7,005 nucleotides of DNA. Origin: a candidate division Zixibacteria bacterium RBG_16_43_9 (GTDB lineage: Bacteria > Zixibacteria > MSB-5A5 > RBG-16-43-9). This document shows positions 1 to 4,867 of the stretch, one piece after another (position 1 is the stretch's first letter; each line of letters starts with the position of its first letter). The stretch covers positions 1 to 7,005 of the forward strand of contig MEWM01000053.1 in the NCBI GenBank assembly GCA_001775355.1, written 5' to 3'. The notes below the pieces were generated by a model. The model did not search any database, was not told the origin of the DNA, and saw only the letters and a program-made list of their open reading frames with translations. A program made the translations under genes and the position numbers.

Positions 1-406
1 CCTGGGGTTGAATATAACAGAGCATTTCGGTCAGTGAGGCTGGACCAAGCCTTTTAATTTCTGTGAGAAAGCGATCATAGCGAGCAGCTACTGAGGTAGA
101 AGTATTGAGTAGAAGTTTTAATTCATGCCTGAGCTTTTCTATGCCATTATCTGAGATAACTTTCTGGACAAGGTATTGTTTGTTACCCCACATTTGGCTT
201 GCCCACAGCTTCACAACGAGTTCATCTATATCAGTCTCTGAGAGTTCATTTACTTTTTTCGGTAAATCATATTGGAAATAAGCTACACGTTCCTTACGAT
301 CTTCTTGGTCTTTACGAAATTGCTCGCCTTCTAGATACTTAACAAAAGGTTTCAGGTAGATTTTAATTTTTTCTTTTTGATCTGATGTTAAGGTGATAGT
401 TTTCAT
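1..406 (-). CDS. N-terminal part of a McrB-like AAA+ restriction-type protein (runs off left edge)
   Basis: An open frame of 135 codons without a stop starts at the ATG at 404-406 and leaves the window at base 1, so only the N-terminus is visible. The start is supported by a Shine-Dalgarno AAGGATGG seven bases upstream. The peptide begins MKTITLTSDQKEKIK, is rich in charged helix-forming residues, and carries a KLWASQMWGNKQYL stretch near residues 67-80 and a LGPASLTEMLCYIQP stretch at its visible end. From memory, this pattern resembles the N-terminal helical region that precedes the GTPase-like AAA+ module in McrB-type 5-methylcytosine restriction proteins. The Walker motifs, if present, lie outside the window. 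The gene begins 18 bases after the korA stop, where the oxidoreductase beta subunit would be expected. GC content is about 38%, below its neighbours, consistent with horizontal acquisition. The family call is an inference; the open frame and start are well supported. Confidence 0.6.
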   Translation of the reverse strand, partial: MKTITLTSDQKEKIKIYLKPFVKYLEGEQFRKDQEDRKERVAYFQYDLPKKVNELSETDIDELVVKLWASQMWGNKQYLVQKVISDNGIEKLRHELKLLLNTSTSVAARYDRFLTEIKRLGPASLTEMLCYIQPQ

Positions 407-413
407 TGAAATA

Positions 414-421
414 CCATCCTT
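414..421 (-). promoter_or_regulatory. Shine-Dalgarno site of the McrB-like gene
   Basis: AAGGATGG on the minus strand lies seven bases upstream of the ATG at 404-406, inside the 18-base gap after the korA stop. It decides the start of the partial left-edge gene and suggests that gene could be translated from the ferredoxin-korA transcript. No separate promoter fits in the gap; one could lie inside korA. Confidence 0.6.
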
Positions 422-424
422 ATT

Positions 425-2182
425 TTACTGAATTGTTCTTAAACTCTTATAAATAAAATTCGGATAAAACGGCCTGCCGTCATATTTCAGGATTTTGTGC
501 TGGATTTCTATTCCGGTTTTTTCTCTTATCAGGCTTGCCAGTTGAGCAGTGTAGTTGTTTTCTACATCCACAATGATTTTGGCTGAGGACAAGACTCTTT
601 TGACCTCTTCAGAAGGAAATGGAGAAAGATATAGAATCTGCAGGAAATTTGCCTTTATTCCATCTTTTCCCAGAAGCTTCATCGCCTCAAAAATAGGTCC
701 TTTGGTCGAGCCCCAGGAGACTAAGGTTATATCTGCATCTTGAGGACCATAAAGCTTCGGCGGCTTCAGCTCTTTTTCGATAGAGCTTAATTTCCTCATC
801 CTTTTCTCCAGCATCATCTTCACAACTTCCGGAGTCATCAGCGCCTCAGATGCTTCATGCGAAAAACCTGCCTCATCATGCTCAGTGCTGGGTGCGCAGT
901 GAACCCCGTTCAACTGCCCGGGAAGGGCACGCGGGGAGATTCCATCTTCTGTATTCAGATATCTTTTATATTCTGAAATTTTATTCAGTTCTTCTTGAGA
1001 AAGCAGCTTTCCTCTTTCAATTTTTAAATGAGAATGCTCGAAAAACTCTGTAGTTTTGTAATCCTCAGCCAAGAACTTATCGACTAAGATCAATACCGGA
1101 ACCTGAAACTTCTCAGCTAAATTGAAAGCATTAAAGGTCTCGTAAAAACACTCTTCCCTGTCCCCAGGAGCGATGACGATTCTAACGAACTCCCCCTGGC
1201 CTGCAGAAAGCAAGAACTTTAAATCCCCTTGAGCTGTGTGCGTAGGCTGGCCGGTGCTTGGTCCGGGCCTTTGCCCTTCAACTGTTACGATTGGAGTCTC
1301 AGTCATCGCAGCCAGACCTAAGGCTTCAACCATTAGTGAGAATCCGCCACCTGAAGTTGCATTCATTGCCCTTACGCCGGCAAAACCTGCCCCGATTATC
1401 ATATTCATTGCCGCGATCTCATCCTCAGTCTGCTTAACCACTATGTTGAACTCCTTTGCTTTTTCAGCCATGGTGTGCAGAATCGCAGAGACCGGGGTCA
1501 TGGGATAAGCTGCATAGAATTTACACCCGGCTTTTATGGCACCCATAGCAATGGCATCATTCCCGGTTAAAAGCATCCTTTCAGGCGCCTTTCTGGGTTC
1601 CAACTTATACCCGCATTCCTGGCAGATATTCTGTTTGACATAATTATAACCCATCCTGGCGGCTTTCACGTTCTGCTCAACAATCTCGCCTTTTTTCTTT
1701 CCAAACGAATCCCGAATAGCTCCTTCTAAAAGCCCGAAATCATAGTCCAGTATTGCCATAGAGGCGCCAACGACAACAGTGTTCCTCAAAAGCAGCTCAA
1801 CACCTAATTCCCTTATTATCTTGGTTAGAGGGATGGAATATAAGACTATATCTTCTCTTTTGAGAGTGTCCTTAGTCACATTTATCTGCTCTCCATCATA
1901 AATAATCCCGCCTCCGGGGACGATTTCGCTCAAGTGTAAATCAACAGTCTCCTGGTTCAAAGCCACCAAGAGGTCAACAGTATCTAAATGGGAGTAAATC
2001 TCCTCCTCATCTACCCTTACCAGGGAGATATTGTGTCCACCTTTGATCAGAGAAGGAAATTCGCTATTGATAAAGACATGCAGACCTCCTCTGGAACAGG
2101 CTTTCGCAAAAGTGGTTCCTGCGGCCATAATTCCGTAACCGGCTTCGCCGCCTATCATCCAGGATATTTTATTCTTGATCAT
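425..2182 (-). CDS. korA: 2-oxoacid:ferredoxin oxidoreductase, fused gamma-alpha subunit (KorA type)
   Basis: This 585-residue cytoplasmic protein is one subunit of an enzyme that oxidatively decarboxylates a 2-oxoacid (probably 2-oxoglutarate) with CoA, passing electrons to ferredoxin. Residues 1-185 form the gamma domain, with GGEAGYGI at 11-18 and FPSLIKGGHN at 42-51. From about residue 203 to the end is the alpha domain: YPMTP at 226-230, QTEDE at 251-255, TSGGGFSLM at 276-284, QRPGPSTGQPT at 304-314. The C-terminal part includes the ENNYTAQLA stretch and DGRPF at 568-572 typical of the family, so the subunit looks complete. The linker carries a CxxC (C187, C190). An AAGGGAGGT Shine-Dalgarno sits just before the ATG. 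The ferredoxin gene ends 11 bases upstream, indicating co-transcription. The TPP-binding beta subunit (KorB), required for activity and normally directly downstream, is absent. Substrate choice between 2-oxoglutarate and other oxoacids is inferred from the fused architecture. Confidence 0.9.
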   Translation of the reverse strand: MIKNKISWMIGGEAGYGIMAAGTTFAKACSRGGLHVFINSEFPSLIKGGHNISLVRVDEEEIYSHLDTVDLLVALNQETVDLHLSEIVPGGGIIYDGEQINVTKDTLKREDIVLYSIPLTKIIRELGVELLLRNTVVVGASMAILDYDFGLLEGAIRDSFGKKKGEIVEQNVKAARMGYNYVKQNICQECGYKLEPRKAPERMLLTGNDAIAMGAIKAGCKFYAAYPMTPVSAILHTMAEKAKEFNIVVKQTEDEIAAMNMIIGAGFAGVRAMNATSGGGFSLMVEALGLAAMTETPIVTVEGQRPGPSTGQPTHTAQGDLKFLLSAGQGEFVRIVIAPGDREECFYETFNAFNLAEKFQVPVLILVDKFLAEDYKTTEFFEHSHLKIERGKLLSQEELNKISEYKRYLNTEDGISPRALPGQLNGVHCAPSTEHDEAGFSHEASEALMTPEVVKMMLEKRMRKLSSIEKELKPPKLYGPQDADITLVSWGSTKGPIFEAMKLLGKDGIKANFLQILYLSPFPSEEVKRVLSSAKIIVDVENNYTAQLASLIREKTGIEIQHKILKYDGRPFYPNFIYKSLRTIQ

Positions 2183-2193
2183 ATTTACCTCCC

Positions 2194-2448
2194 TTAATAC
2201 AGGAGTTCATTGGTTTCTAAATTTCTTATATGAATTACGTTAACCGGGCATTCATCTGCGGCTCTCTGGTTGCAGGGAAAGTCTTTTTCCTCAATCTCCA
2301 GATGTTCCCATCCGGGTTCCGGCTCAGTTGAGCCCTTGACGTCCGATTTATCATCCGGACCCATCTCCCAGAATTCCGGGCAGACATAGGTGCAGTTCCG
2401 GCAACCGATGCAGTTCTCCCGGTCATGTTCGATTCGGTATTTGGGCAT
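2194..2448 (-). CDS. 4Fe-4S ferredoxin, electron partner of the adjacent oxidoreductase
   Basis: This is an 84-residue soluble ferredoxin. The N-terminal motif places cysteines at C13, C16, C19 and C23 (CxxCxxCxxxCP). Two more cysteines lie near the C-terminus, at C59 and C67, the latter followed by proline. This fits a single [4Fe-4S] cluster held by C13, C16, C19 and C67, with C23 and C59 placed to form a disulfide. The eight-residue C59-C67 spacing matches that of single-cluster ferredoxins such as Thermotoga maritima's, where a disulfide takes the place of the second cluster. The segment between the motifs (about 30-55) is longer than usual and acidic (EPEPGWEHLEIEEKD). The ATG follows AAAGGAG by about eight bases. 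The stop lies 11 bases before the korA start, so the two are co-translated and this protein probably accepts its electrons. Alternatively it could be a tightly bound delta-like subunit. Confidence 0.88.
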   Translation of the reverse strand: MPKYRIEHDRENCIGCRNCTYVCPEFWEMGPDDKSDVKGSTEPEPGWEHLEIEEKDFPCNQRAADECPVNVIHIRNLETNELLY

Positions 2449-2473
2449 AAAGATTACTCCTTTTTACAACTTT

Positions 2474-2510
2474 CCCCCTCCCTTGATGGGAGGGGGTAGG
2501 GGGAGGGTGA
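2474..2510. repeat. C/T-rich palindromic repeat, copy 1
   Basis: A perfect 9-base stem (CCCCCTCCC at 2474-2482 with GGGAGGGGG at 2488-2496) and a TTGAT loop are followed by TAGGGGGAGGGTGA. Read on the minus strand it begins TCACCCTCCCCC and then enters the hairpin. The same layout (TCA-CCC lead, C/T-rich stem, CAAG-like loop, GGGAA tail) recurs at 2533-2560 and twice in 2628-2708. It lies just upstream of the ferredoxin Shine-Dalgarno, so it would sit in a 5' leader if transcription starts further upstream. Confidence 0.7.
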
Positions 2511-2532
2511 TTATTTAAGAATGCCAAATTTT

Positions 2533-2560
2533 ATCCCCCTCTCCCACGAGGGAGAGGGAA
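2533..2560. repeat. C/T-rich palindromic repeat, copy 2
   Basis: A perfect 9-base stem, CCCTCTCCC (2537-2545) with GGGAGAGGG (2550-2558), has an ACGA loop and a following AA. It belongs to the same family as 2474-2510, in the opposite orientation. The stem bases differ from copy 1 but remain paired. Confidence 0.7.
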
Positions 2561-2589
2561 TTTGCTCGATGAATCGAGCAACTACAATC
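2561..2589. repeat. 29-bp exact repeat with hairpin and CTAC foot, copy 1
   Basis: These 29 bases are identical to 4776-4804. Inside is a perfect palindrome: TTGCTCGAT (2562-2570), loop GA, ATCGAGCAA (2573-2581), followed immediately by CTAC (2582-2585). On the minus strand it is a GTAG foot followed by a hairpin with a TTCA tip. It sits directly after C/T-rich copy 2. Confidence 0.85.
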
Positions 2590-2627
2590 CCATCTTATCG
2601 TTGGCAGCCATCCTGCGAGCGCTTTAA

Positions 2628-2708
2628 ACTCATCCCCTAACCCCTCCTCTTACCAAGAGAAGGGGAATATTAGTCCCTCTCTTTTTAAGAGAGGGATACA
2701 GGGTGAGT
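2628..2708. repeat. C/T-rich composite palindrome, copies 3 and 4 head to head
   Basis: The outer arms ACTCATCCC (2628-2636) and GGGTGAGT (2701-2708) are near-complementary. Between them are two hairpins. The first is CCCCT-C-CTCTT (2641-2651) with AAGAG-A-AGGGG (2655-2665), loop ACC and one C-A mismatch. The second is a perfect 10-base stem, TCCCTCTCTT (2674-2683) with AAGAGAGGGA (2687-2696), loop TTT. Each half repeats the lead-plus-hairpin layout seen at 2474-2560, so the element could fold as a three-way junction. No reading frame explains it. Confidence 0.65.
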
Positions 2709-2716
2709 TATTTAAT

Positions 2717-2764
2717 CGCCCGTAGGGCGGCTACCCGTTTTATAAACCTGAAGGTTTATACTCC
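2717..2764. repeat. Two adjacent minus-oriented hairpins with CTAC and CTCC feet
   Basis: The first hairpin is CGCCC (2717-2721), loop GTA, GGGCG (2725-2729), followed by G and CTAC (2731-2734). The second is a perfect 9-base palindrome, TATAAACCT (2741-2749), loop GA, AGGTTTATA (2752-2760), followed directly by CTCC (2761-2764). On the minus strand the feet read GTAG and GGAG, the two tetranucleotides known at the base of REP elements. Confidence 0.55.
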
Positions 2765-2779
2765 AGAGTTTATTCGACT

Positions 2780-2838
2780 GGGTGGCACCCTCAAACTGGT
2801 TTGAGGATGTGCTTCTCGCAAATTAGAGTCTTCCACCC
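2780..2838. repeat. Composite inverted repeat with inner hairpin
   Basis: Outer arms GGGTGG (2780-2785) and CCACCC (2833-2838) enclose a perfect 8-base stem, CCTCAAAC (2789-2796) and GTTTGAGG (2799-2806), with a TG loop. This stem is flanked by GCAC (2785-2788) and GTGC (2809-2812). It is a different shape from the GTAG-footed hairpins nearby and is supported only by its own self-complementarity. Confidence 0.4.
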
Positions 2839-2846
2839 TTTATTCA

Positions 2847-2870
2847 GCGACCCTAAAAGGGTCGCACTAC
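2847..2870. repeat. GTAG-footed hairpin after the CBM48 gene
   Basis: A perfect stem GCGACCCT (2847-2854), loop AAA, AGGGTCGC (2858-2865), is followed by A and CTAC (2867-2870). For minus-strand transcription it is the first structure after the CBM48 stop. It lacks a T-run on its far side (the TTTTTT tract precedes the hairpin), so it is a poor intrinsic terminator and a better match to the GTAG-foot family. Confidence 0.65.
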
Positions 2871-2889
2871 GAAAAAACTCTTTTAACTC

Positions 2890-3189
2890 TTACTTTTTCT
2901 GTGGTTTAAAATCTGCTGTCACCACCACTATAGAGTCATCCCCTCCAAAGGGACTGGGCACATATTTATGAGCCGCAGGATCGTTGTGCCAGTTGCCATC
3001 AACAAAGTATTTAAACTTGTATTCCCCGGGCTTTAAAGCTAAAGAAATTTTCCAGACCCCTTTGACCTTCTTCATGGGATGGCTTTTCTGGTCCCATTTG
3101 TTGAAATCTCCTGCCAGAAAAACCTTTTTGGCATCTGGCCGGTCCAGGCTGAAAGTCGCCTTTTTGGTTCTGGGATTCAGGTCTATCAT
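2890..3189 (-). CDS. Stand-alone CBM48 / AMPK-type glycogen-binding domain protein
   Basis: This 99-residue protein is one immunoglobulin-like carbohydrate-binding domain of the CBM48/AMPK-beta type, with no catalytic module, signal peptide or membrane segment. Family landmarks are VFLAGDFNKWD (23-33), GVW at 44-46, PGEYKFKYFVDGNW (54-67), NDP at 69-71 and a closing FGGDDSIVVV (81-90). By spacing against the AMPK beta-subunit module, W32, K60 and W67 fall where glycogen-contacting W100, K126 and W133 sit. The contacting Asn (N150) is replaced by D84 or D85. Expected role: binding glycogen or a related alpha-glucan, or tethering a partner enzyme to it. The ATG follows a near-perfect AAGGAGGT. 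The gene stands alone between repeat-rich gaps of 441 and 233 bases, and no glycogen enzyme is nearby, so the biological role is open. Confidence 0.85.
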   Translation of the reverse strand: MIDLNPRTKKATFSLDRPDAKKVFLAGDFNKWDQKSHPMKKVKGVWKISLALKPGEYKFKYFVDGNWHNDPAAHKYVPSPFGGDDSIVVVTADFKPQKK

Positions 3190-3227
3190 CTTATACCTCC
3201 TTGTATTTTTGTGTTTTTCTTTTCAAT

Positions 3228-3294
3228 GTAGCGGAAACCTTTAGGTTTCCATTCTTTTTAGGTCAAGCGATGGAAGGCTAAAGCCTTCCGCTAC
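3228..3294. repeat. Head-to-head pair of GTAG-footed hairpins (BIME-like)
   Basis: The left unit is GTAG (3228-3231), then stem GGAAACCT (3233-3240), loop TT, AGGTTTCC (3243-3250). The right unit is the mirror arrangement: stem GGAAGGCT (3272-3279), loop AA, AGCCTTCC (3282-3289), then G and CTAC (3291-3294). The stems differ but each is perfectly paired; the flanks TGTAGCGGAA and TTCCGCTACA are exact inverted repeats. The layout matches paired REP elements. It lies 38 bases upstream of the CBM48 start. Confidence 0.75.
3238..3266 (-). promoter_or_regulatory. Weak candidate promoter for the CBM48 gene
   Basis: On the minus strand TTGACC (3261-3266) is followed after 17 bases by TAAAGG (3238-3243), a good -35 with a poor -10 (three of six matches). 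The -10 falls inside the left hairpin of the paired repeat, so this could be chance. Confidence 0.22.
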
Positions 3295-3373
3295 AAAAAT
3301 TTCTTGTTTTCTTTCCAGGGTGATTAATATAATTTAAGAGTCGCTCAAAAGCAATTTTTTTTAAGACAACCCT

Positions 3374-3400
3374 GTAGGGCTTGATAAATCAAGCCCCTAC
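3374..3400. repeat. Hairpin with GTAG and CTAC at its two ends
   Basis: GTAGGG (3374-3379) pairs with CCCTAC (3395-3400), and CTTGAT (3380-3385) pairs with ATCAAG (3388-3393), leaving an AA loop and one bulged C (3394). It lies 22 bases after the HIT stop on the minus strand. No T-run follows in that direction, so it is not a clear terminator. Confidence 0.65.
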
Positions 3401-3422
3401 AAGTATTTTTATATTCTACGTT

Positions 3423-3851
3423 TCATTTTTTCAGAAATTTTCTTATATCATCAGCCACCTCATCCAATTCCATCCTGCTTGGTTTAAAAAGATTTTTGGG
3501 ACCAAATCTCAGACCAAACCCATCTCCTTTGAAGCGAGGGATTATGTGCAGATGAAAATGGAATATCTCCTGGCCAGCAATCTCTCCATCAGCTACGAAT
3601 AGATTTATTCCCTCGCATCTTATCCCTGATTTTCTTACAGCCTTAGCAATACCCAACGAAATTTTGAAAAGATGCGCGCCGATTCCTTCGTCCAATTCTG
3701 ATATATATGCGACATGAACCCTGGGAATCACCAGCACATGCCCCGCATTTACGGGCCTGTGATCCATAAACGCCAACACCTTCTCATCCGAGTAAACCAC
3801 GCTCGCCGGCTCTGAGCCACTCACAATTTTGCAGAAGATGCAGGTTTGCAT
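3423..3851 (-). CDS. HIT-family nucleotide hydrolase/transferase
   Basis: This 142-residue cytoplasmic protein belongs to the histidine-triad family, whose members hydrolyse or transfer nucleoside phosphates through a covalent nucleotidyl-histidine. The signature is H98-F-H100-L-H102-I-I within QEIFHFHLHIIPRF; the middle H100 is the expected nucleophile. N-terminal CIFCKIV (C4, C7) with H46 suggests the zinc-binding variant common in bacterial HIT proteins. GHVLVIPRVH (37-46) is the usual conserved strand. The tail after residue 110 (FGPKNLFKPSRMELDEVADDIRKFLKK) is a helix ending at the usual family length. The start fits the family N-terminus, and a TAG stop lies in frame six codons upstream, but no Shine-Dalgarno precedes the ATG. 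A 14-base palindrome lies 15 bases upstream. Substrate (Ap4A, adenosine phosphoramidate or other) cannot be read from sequence. Confidence 0.9.
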   Translation of the reverse strand: MQTCIFCKIVSGSEPASVVYSDEKVLAFMDHRPVNAGHVLVIPRVHVAYISELDEGIGAHLFKISLGIAKAVRKSGIRCEGINLFVADGEIAGQEIFHFHLHIIPRFKGDGFGLRFGPKNLFKPSRMELDEVADDIRKFLKK

Positions 3852-3866
3852 ATGATTTAGATATGA

Positions 3867-3880
3867 CTATTACGTAATAG
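3867..3880. promoter_or_regulatory. 14-bp perfect palindrome upstream of the HIT gene
   Basis: CTATTACGTAATAG equals its own reverse complement and lies 15 bases upstream of the HIT start codon. It has no loop, so it looks more like a dimeric protein-binding site than an RNA hairpin. About one such palindrome every couple of such windows is expected by chance, so support is weak. Confidence 0.25.
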
Positions 3881-3919
3881 CACGACTGGATAACTCTGTA
3901 TGACAGTCCGAAAACGGGC

Positions 3920-3947
3920 GTAGGGGCATGTTGCAACGTGCCCCTAC
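3920..3947. repeat. Hairpin with GTAG and CTAC at its two ends
   Basis: GTAGGGGCA (3920-3928) pairs with TGCCCCTAC (3939-3947); a T-G wobble and GTT/AAC extend the stem to a two-base GC tip. It starts 8 bases after the SDR stop on the minus strand. It has the same design as 3374-3400 with different inner bases. Confidence 0.65.
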
Positions 3948-3955
3948 CATTTATT

Positions 3956-4672
3956 TTAGATCAATTTCCCATAAACCTTAATCACATCTCCGTTGATAGA
4001 TTTTGCCTCATCTGAGCACAAAAAGAGAATGGTATTCGCCACGTCCTCTGGCTCGACCCATTTGGATGGGTCGGGCTTGGTGATGGATTTGAGGTTCTCT
4101 TCTGTTTTTACCAGGCTTAACGCCACTGCATTTACATTTATACCGGAATCCTTTACCTCTTTTGCCAAAGTCTCAGTCAAAGTTATAAGAGCCGATTTCG
4201 AGGCAGAATAAGGACCGGTTCCTGCTGCCGGCTCTAAGGCTAACTTGGCAGAGATATTCACTATTTTACCATATTTCTGCTTGAGCATATAAGACAACGC
4301 ATATTTGGAACAGAGAAAAGCAGACTTAAGGTTCAGATTGAGAAGAAAATCCCAGGTTTTTTCGTCTAAGTCAACGATGTGAGCAGAAGGGGCAAATCCT
4401 CCCACACCATTCACCAGAATATCAATCCTGCCAAACCGCTGAGCAGTTTCGTCCATAAATTGCTTTGCCTGATCAGCAATCGTCACATCAACTTTTTTCC
4501 CGGAGAGATTTTCCTTGAATTCAGAGAGCTTCGAGAGGACATTACTGAACTCTTCTTCCCTTCTAAAAGTGACGATAACCTTAGCCCCTTCTGAAAGAAA
4601 AGTTTGTGCTATAACCCTGCCAATGGCACCAGTCCCGCCGGTGATTATGGTGATTTTATCTTTTAATTTCAT
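3956..4672 (-). CDS. Short-chain dehydrogenase/reductase (SDR), classical type
   Basis: A 238-residue cytoplasmic Rossmann-fold oxidoreductase. The nucleotide-binding TGGTGAIG is at residues 11-18. R37 and R38 after the second strand favour NADP(H). D62 caps the adenine pocket. VNGVGG (87-92) is a variant of the usual NNAG. The active site is N114, S141, Y155 and K159 (YSASK). Length is normal for the classical subfamily, which includes 3-oxoacyl-ACP reductases (FabG) and many sugar or alcohol dehydrogenases. The C-terminus ends GDVIKVYGKLI instead of the usual VDGG-type close, and LSLVKTEEN replaces the common PG.. loop, so it is probably not the housekeeping FabG. The start follows AGGGGA closely. 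A paired hairpin element ends only 12 bases upstream of the ATG and would form part of any longer leader. The substrate is unknown; neighbours give no pathway. Confidence 0.9.
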   Translation of the reverse strand: MKLKDKITIITGGTGAIGRVIAQTFLSEGAKVIVTFRREEEFSNVLSKLSEFKENLSGKKVDVTIADQAKQFMDETAQRFGRIDILVNGVGGFAPSAHIVDLDEKTWDFLLNLNLKSAFLCSKYALSYMLKQKYGKIVNISAKLALEPAAGTGPYSASKSALITLTETLAKEVKDSGINVNAVALSLVKTEENLKSITKPDPSKWVEPEDVANTILFLCSDEAKSINGDVIKVYGKLI

Positions 4673-4684
4673 TTTCCCCTATCT

Positions 4685-4742
4685 GTAGCGTTGCCTCTCC
4701 TGAGGCAACGTTGCGCCGTCCTCACGGGAGTGAGGACGCTAC
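4685..4742. repeat. Head-to-head pair of GTAG-footed hairpins (BIME-like) at the SDR leader
   Basis: GTAG (4685-4688) is followed by stem CGTTGCCTC (4689-4697), loop TCCT, GAGGCAACG (4702-4710). After a six-base spacer come stem CGTCCTCAC (4717-4725), loop GGGA, GTGAGGACG (4730-4738) and CTAC (4739-4742). Both 9-base stems are perfect, and they differ from each other. The element lies 12 bases before the SDR start codon. Confidence 0.8.
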
Positions 4743-4775
4743 GGTTGCTTTTGCCCAATTCATTGGATGTTTTTT

Positions 4776-4804
4776 TTTGCTCGATGAATCGAGCAACTAC
4801 AATC
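4776..4804. repeat. 29-bp exact repeat with hairpin and CTAC foot, copy 2
   Basis: Identical over 29 bases to 2561-2589, in the same orientation: stem TTGCTCGAT (4777-4785), loop GA, ATCGAGCAA (4788-4796), then CTAC (4797-4800). Preceded by a run of T (4771-4778). Flanking sequence differs from copy 1. Confidence 0.85.
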
Positions 4805-4818
4805 TGCTTTTGCGGGGC

Positions 4819-4844
4819 TGGTCCGACAAAGGCGGACCACCTAC
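4819..4844. repeat. GTAG-footed hairpin with larger loop
   Basis: TGGTCCG (4819-4825) pairs with CGGACCA (4833-4839) around a seven-base loop, followed by C and CTAC (4841-4844). Same foot and orientation as the neighbouring 29-bp repeat, with an unrelated stem. Confidence 0.6.
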
Positions 4845-4867
4845 GATAATAAAATAGAGATTCCTCG

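Noticed and set aside
895..940. GC-rich nested inverted repeat (CCCCG / CGGGG around GCCC / GGGC)
   Set aside because: It lies within the conserved ISPRALPG region of korA and is explained by coding constraint; it lacks the GTAG foot.
1236..1508. Open plus-strand frame of 90 codons
   Set aside because: It lies fully antisense to the conserved alpha-domain core of korA, has no Shine-Dalgarno or family resemblance, and reflects the codon bias of the real gene.
2235..2426. Alternative minus-strand frame within the ferredoxin gene
   Set aside because: It overlaps the ferredoxin in another frame; the cysteine motif and Shine-Dalgarno support the ferredoxin frame only.
2474..2870. CRISPR array
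   Set aside because: The repeats are palindromes of differing sequence and irregular spacing, with no constant repeat alternating with equal-length spacers and no cas genes.
3374..3400. Intrinsic terminator of the HIT gene
   Set aside because: The stem is good, but the minus-strand sequence after it is CAGGGTTGTC rather than a T-run; the T-rich side faces the strand with no gene.
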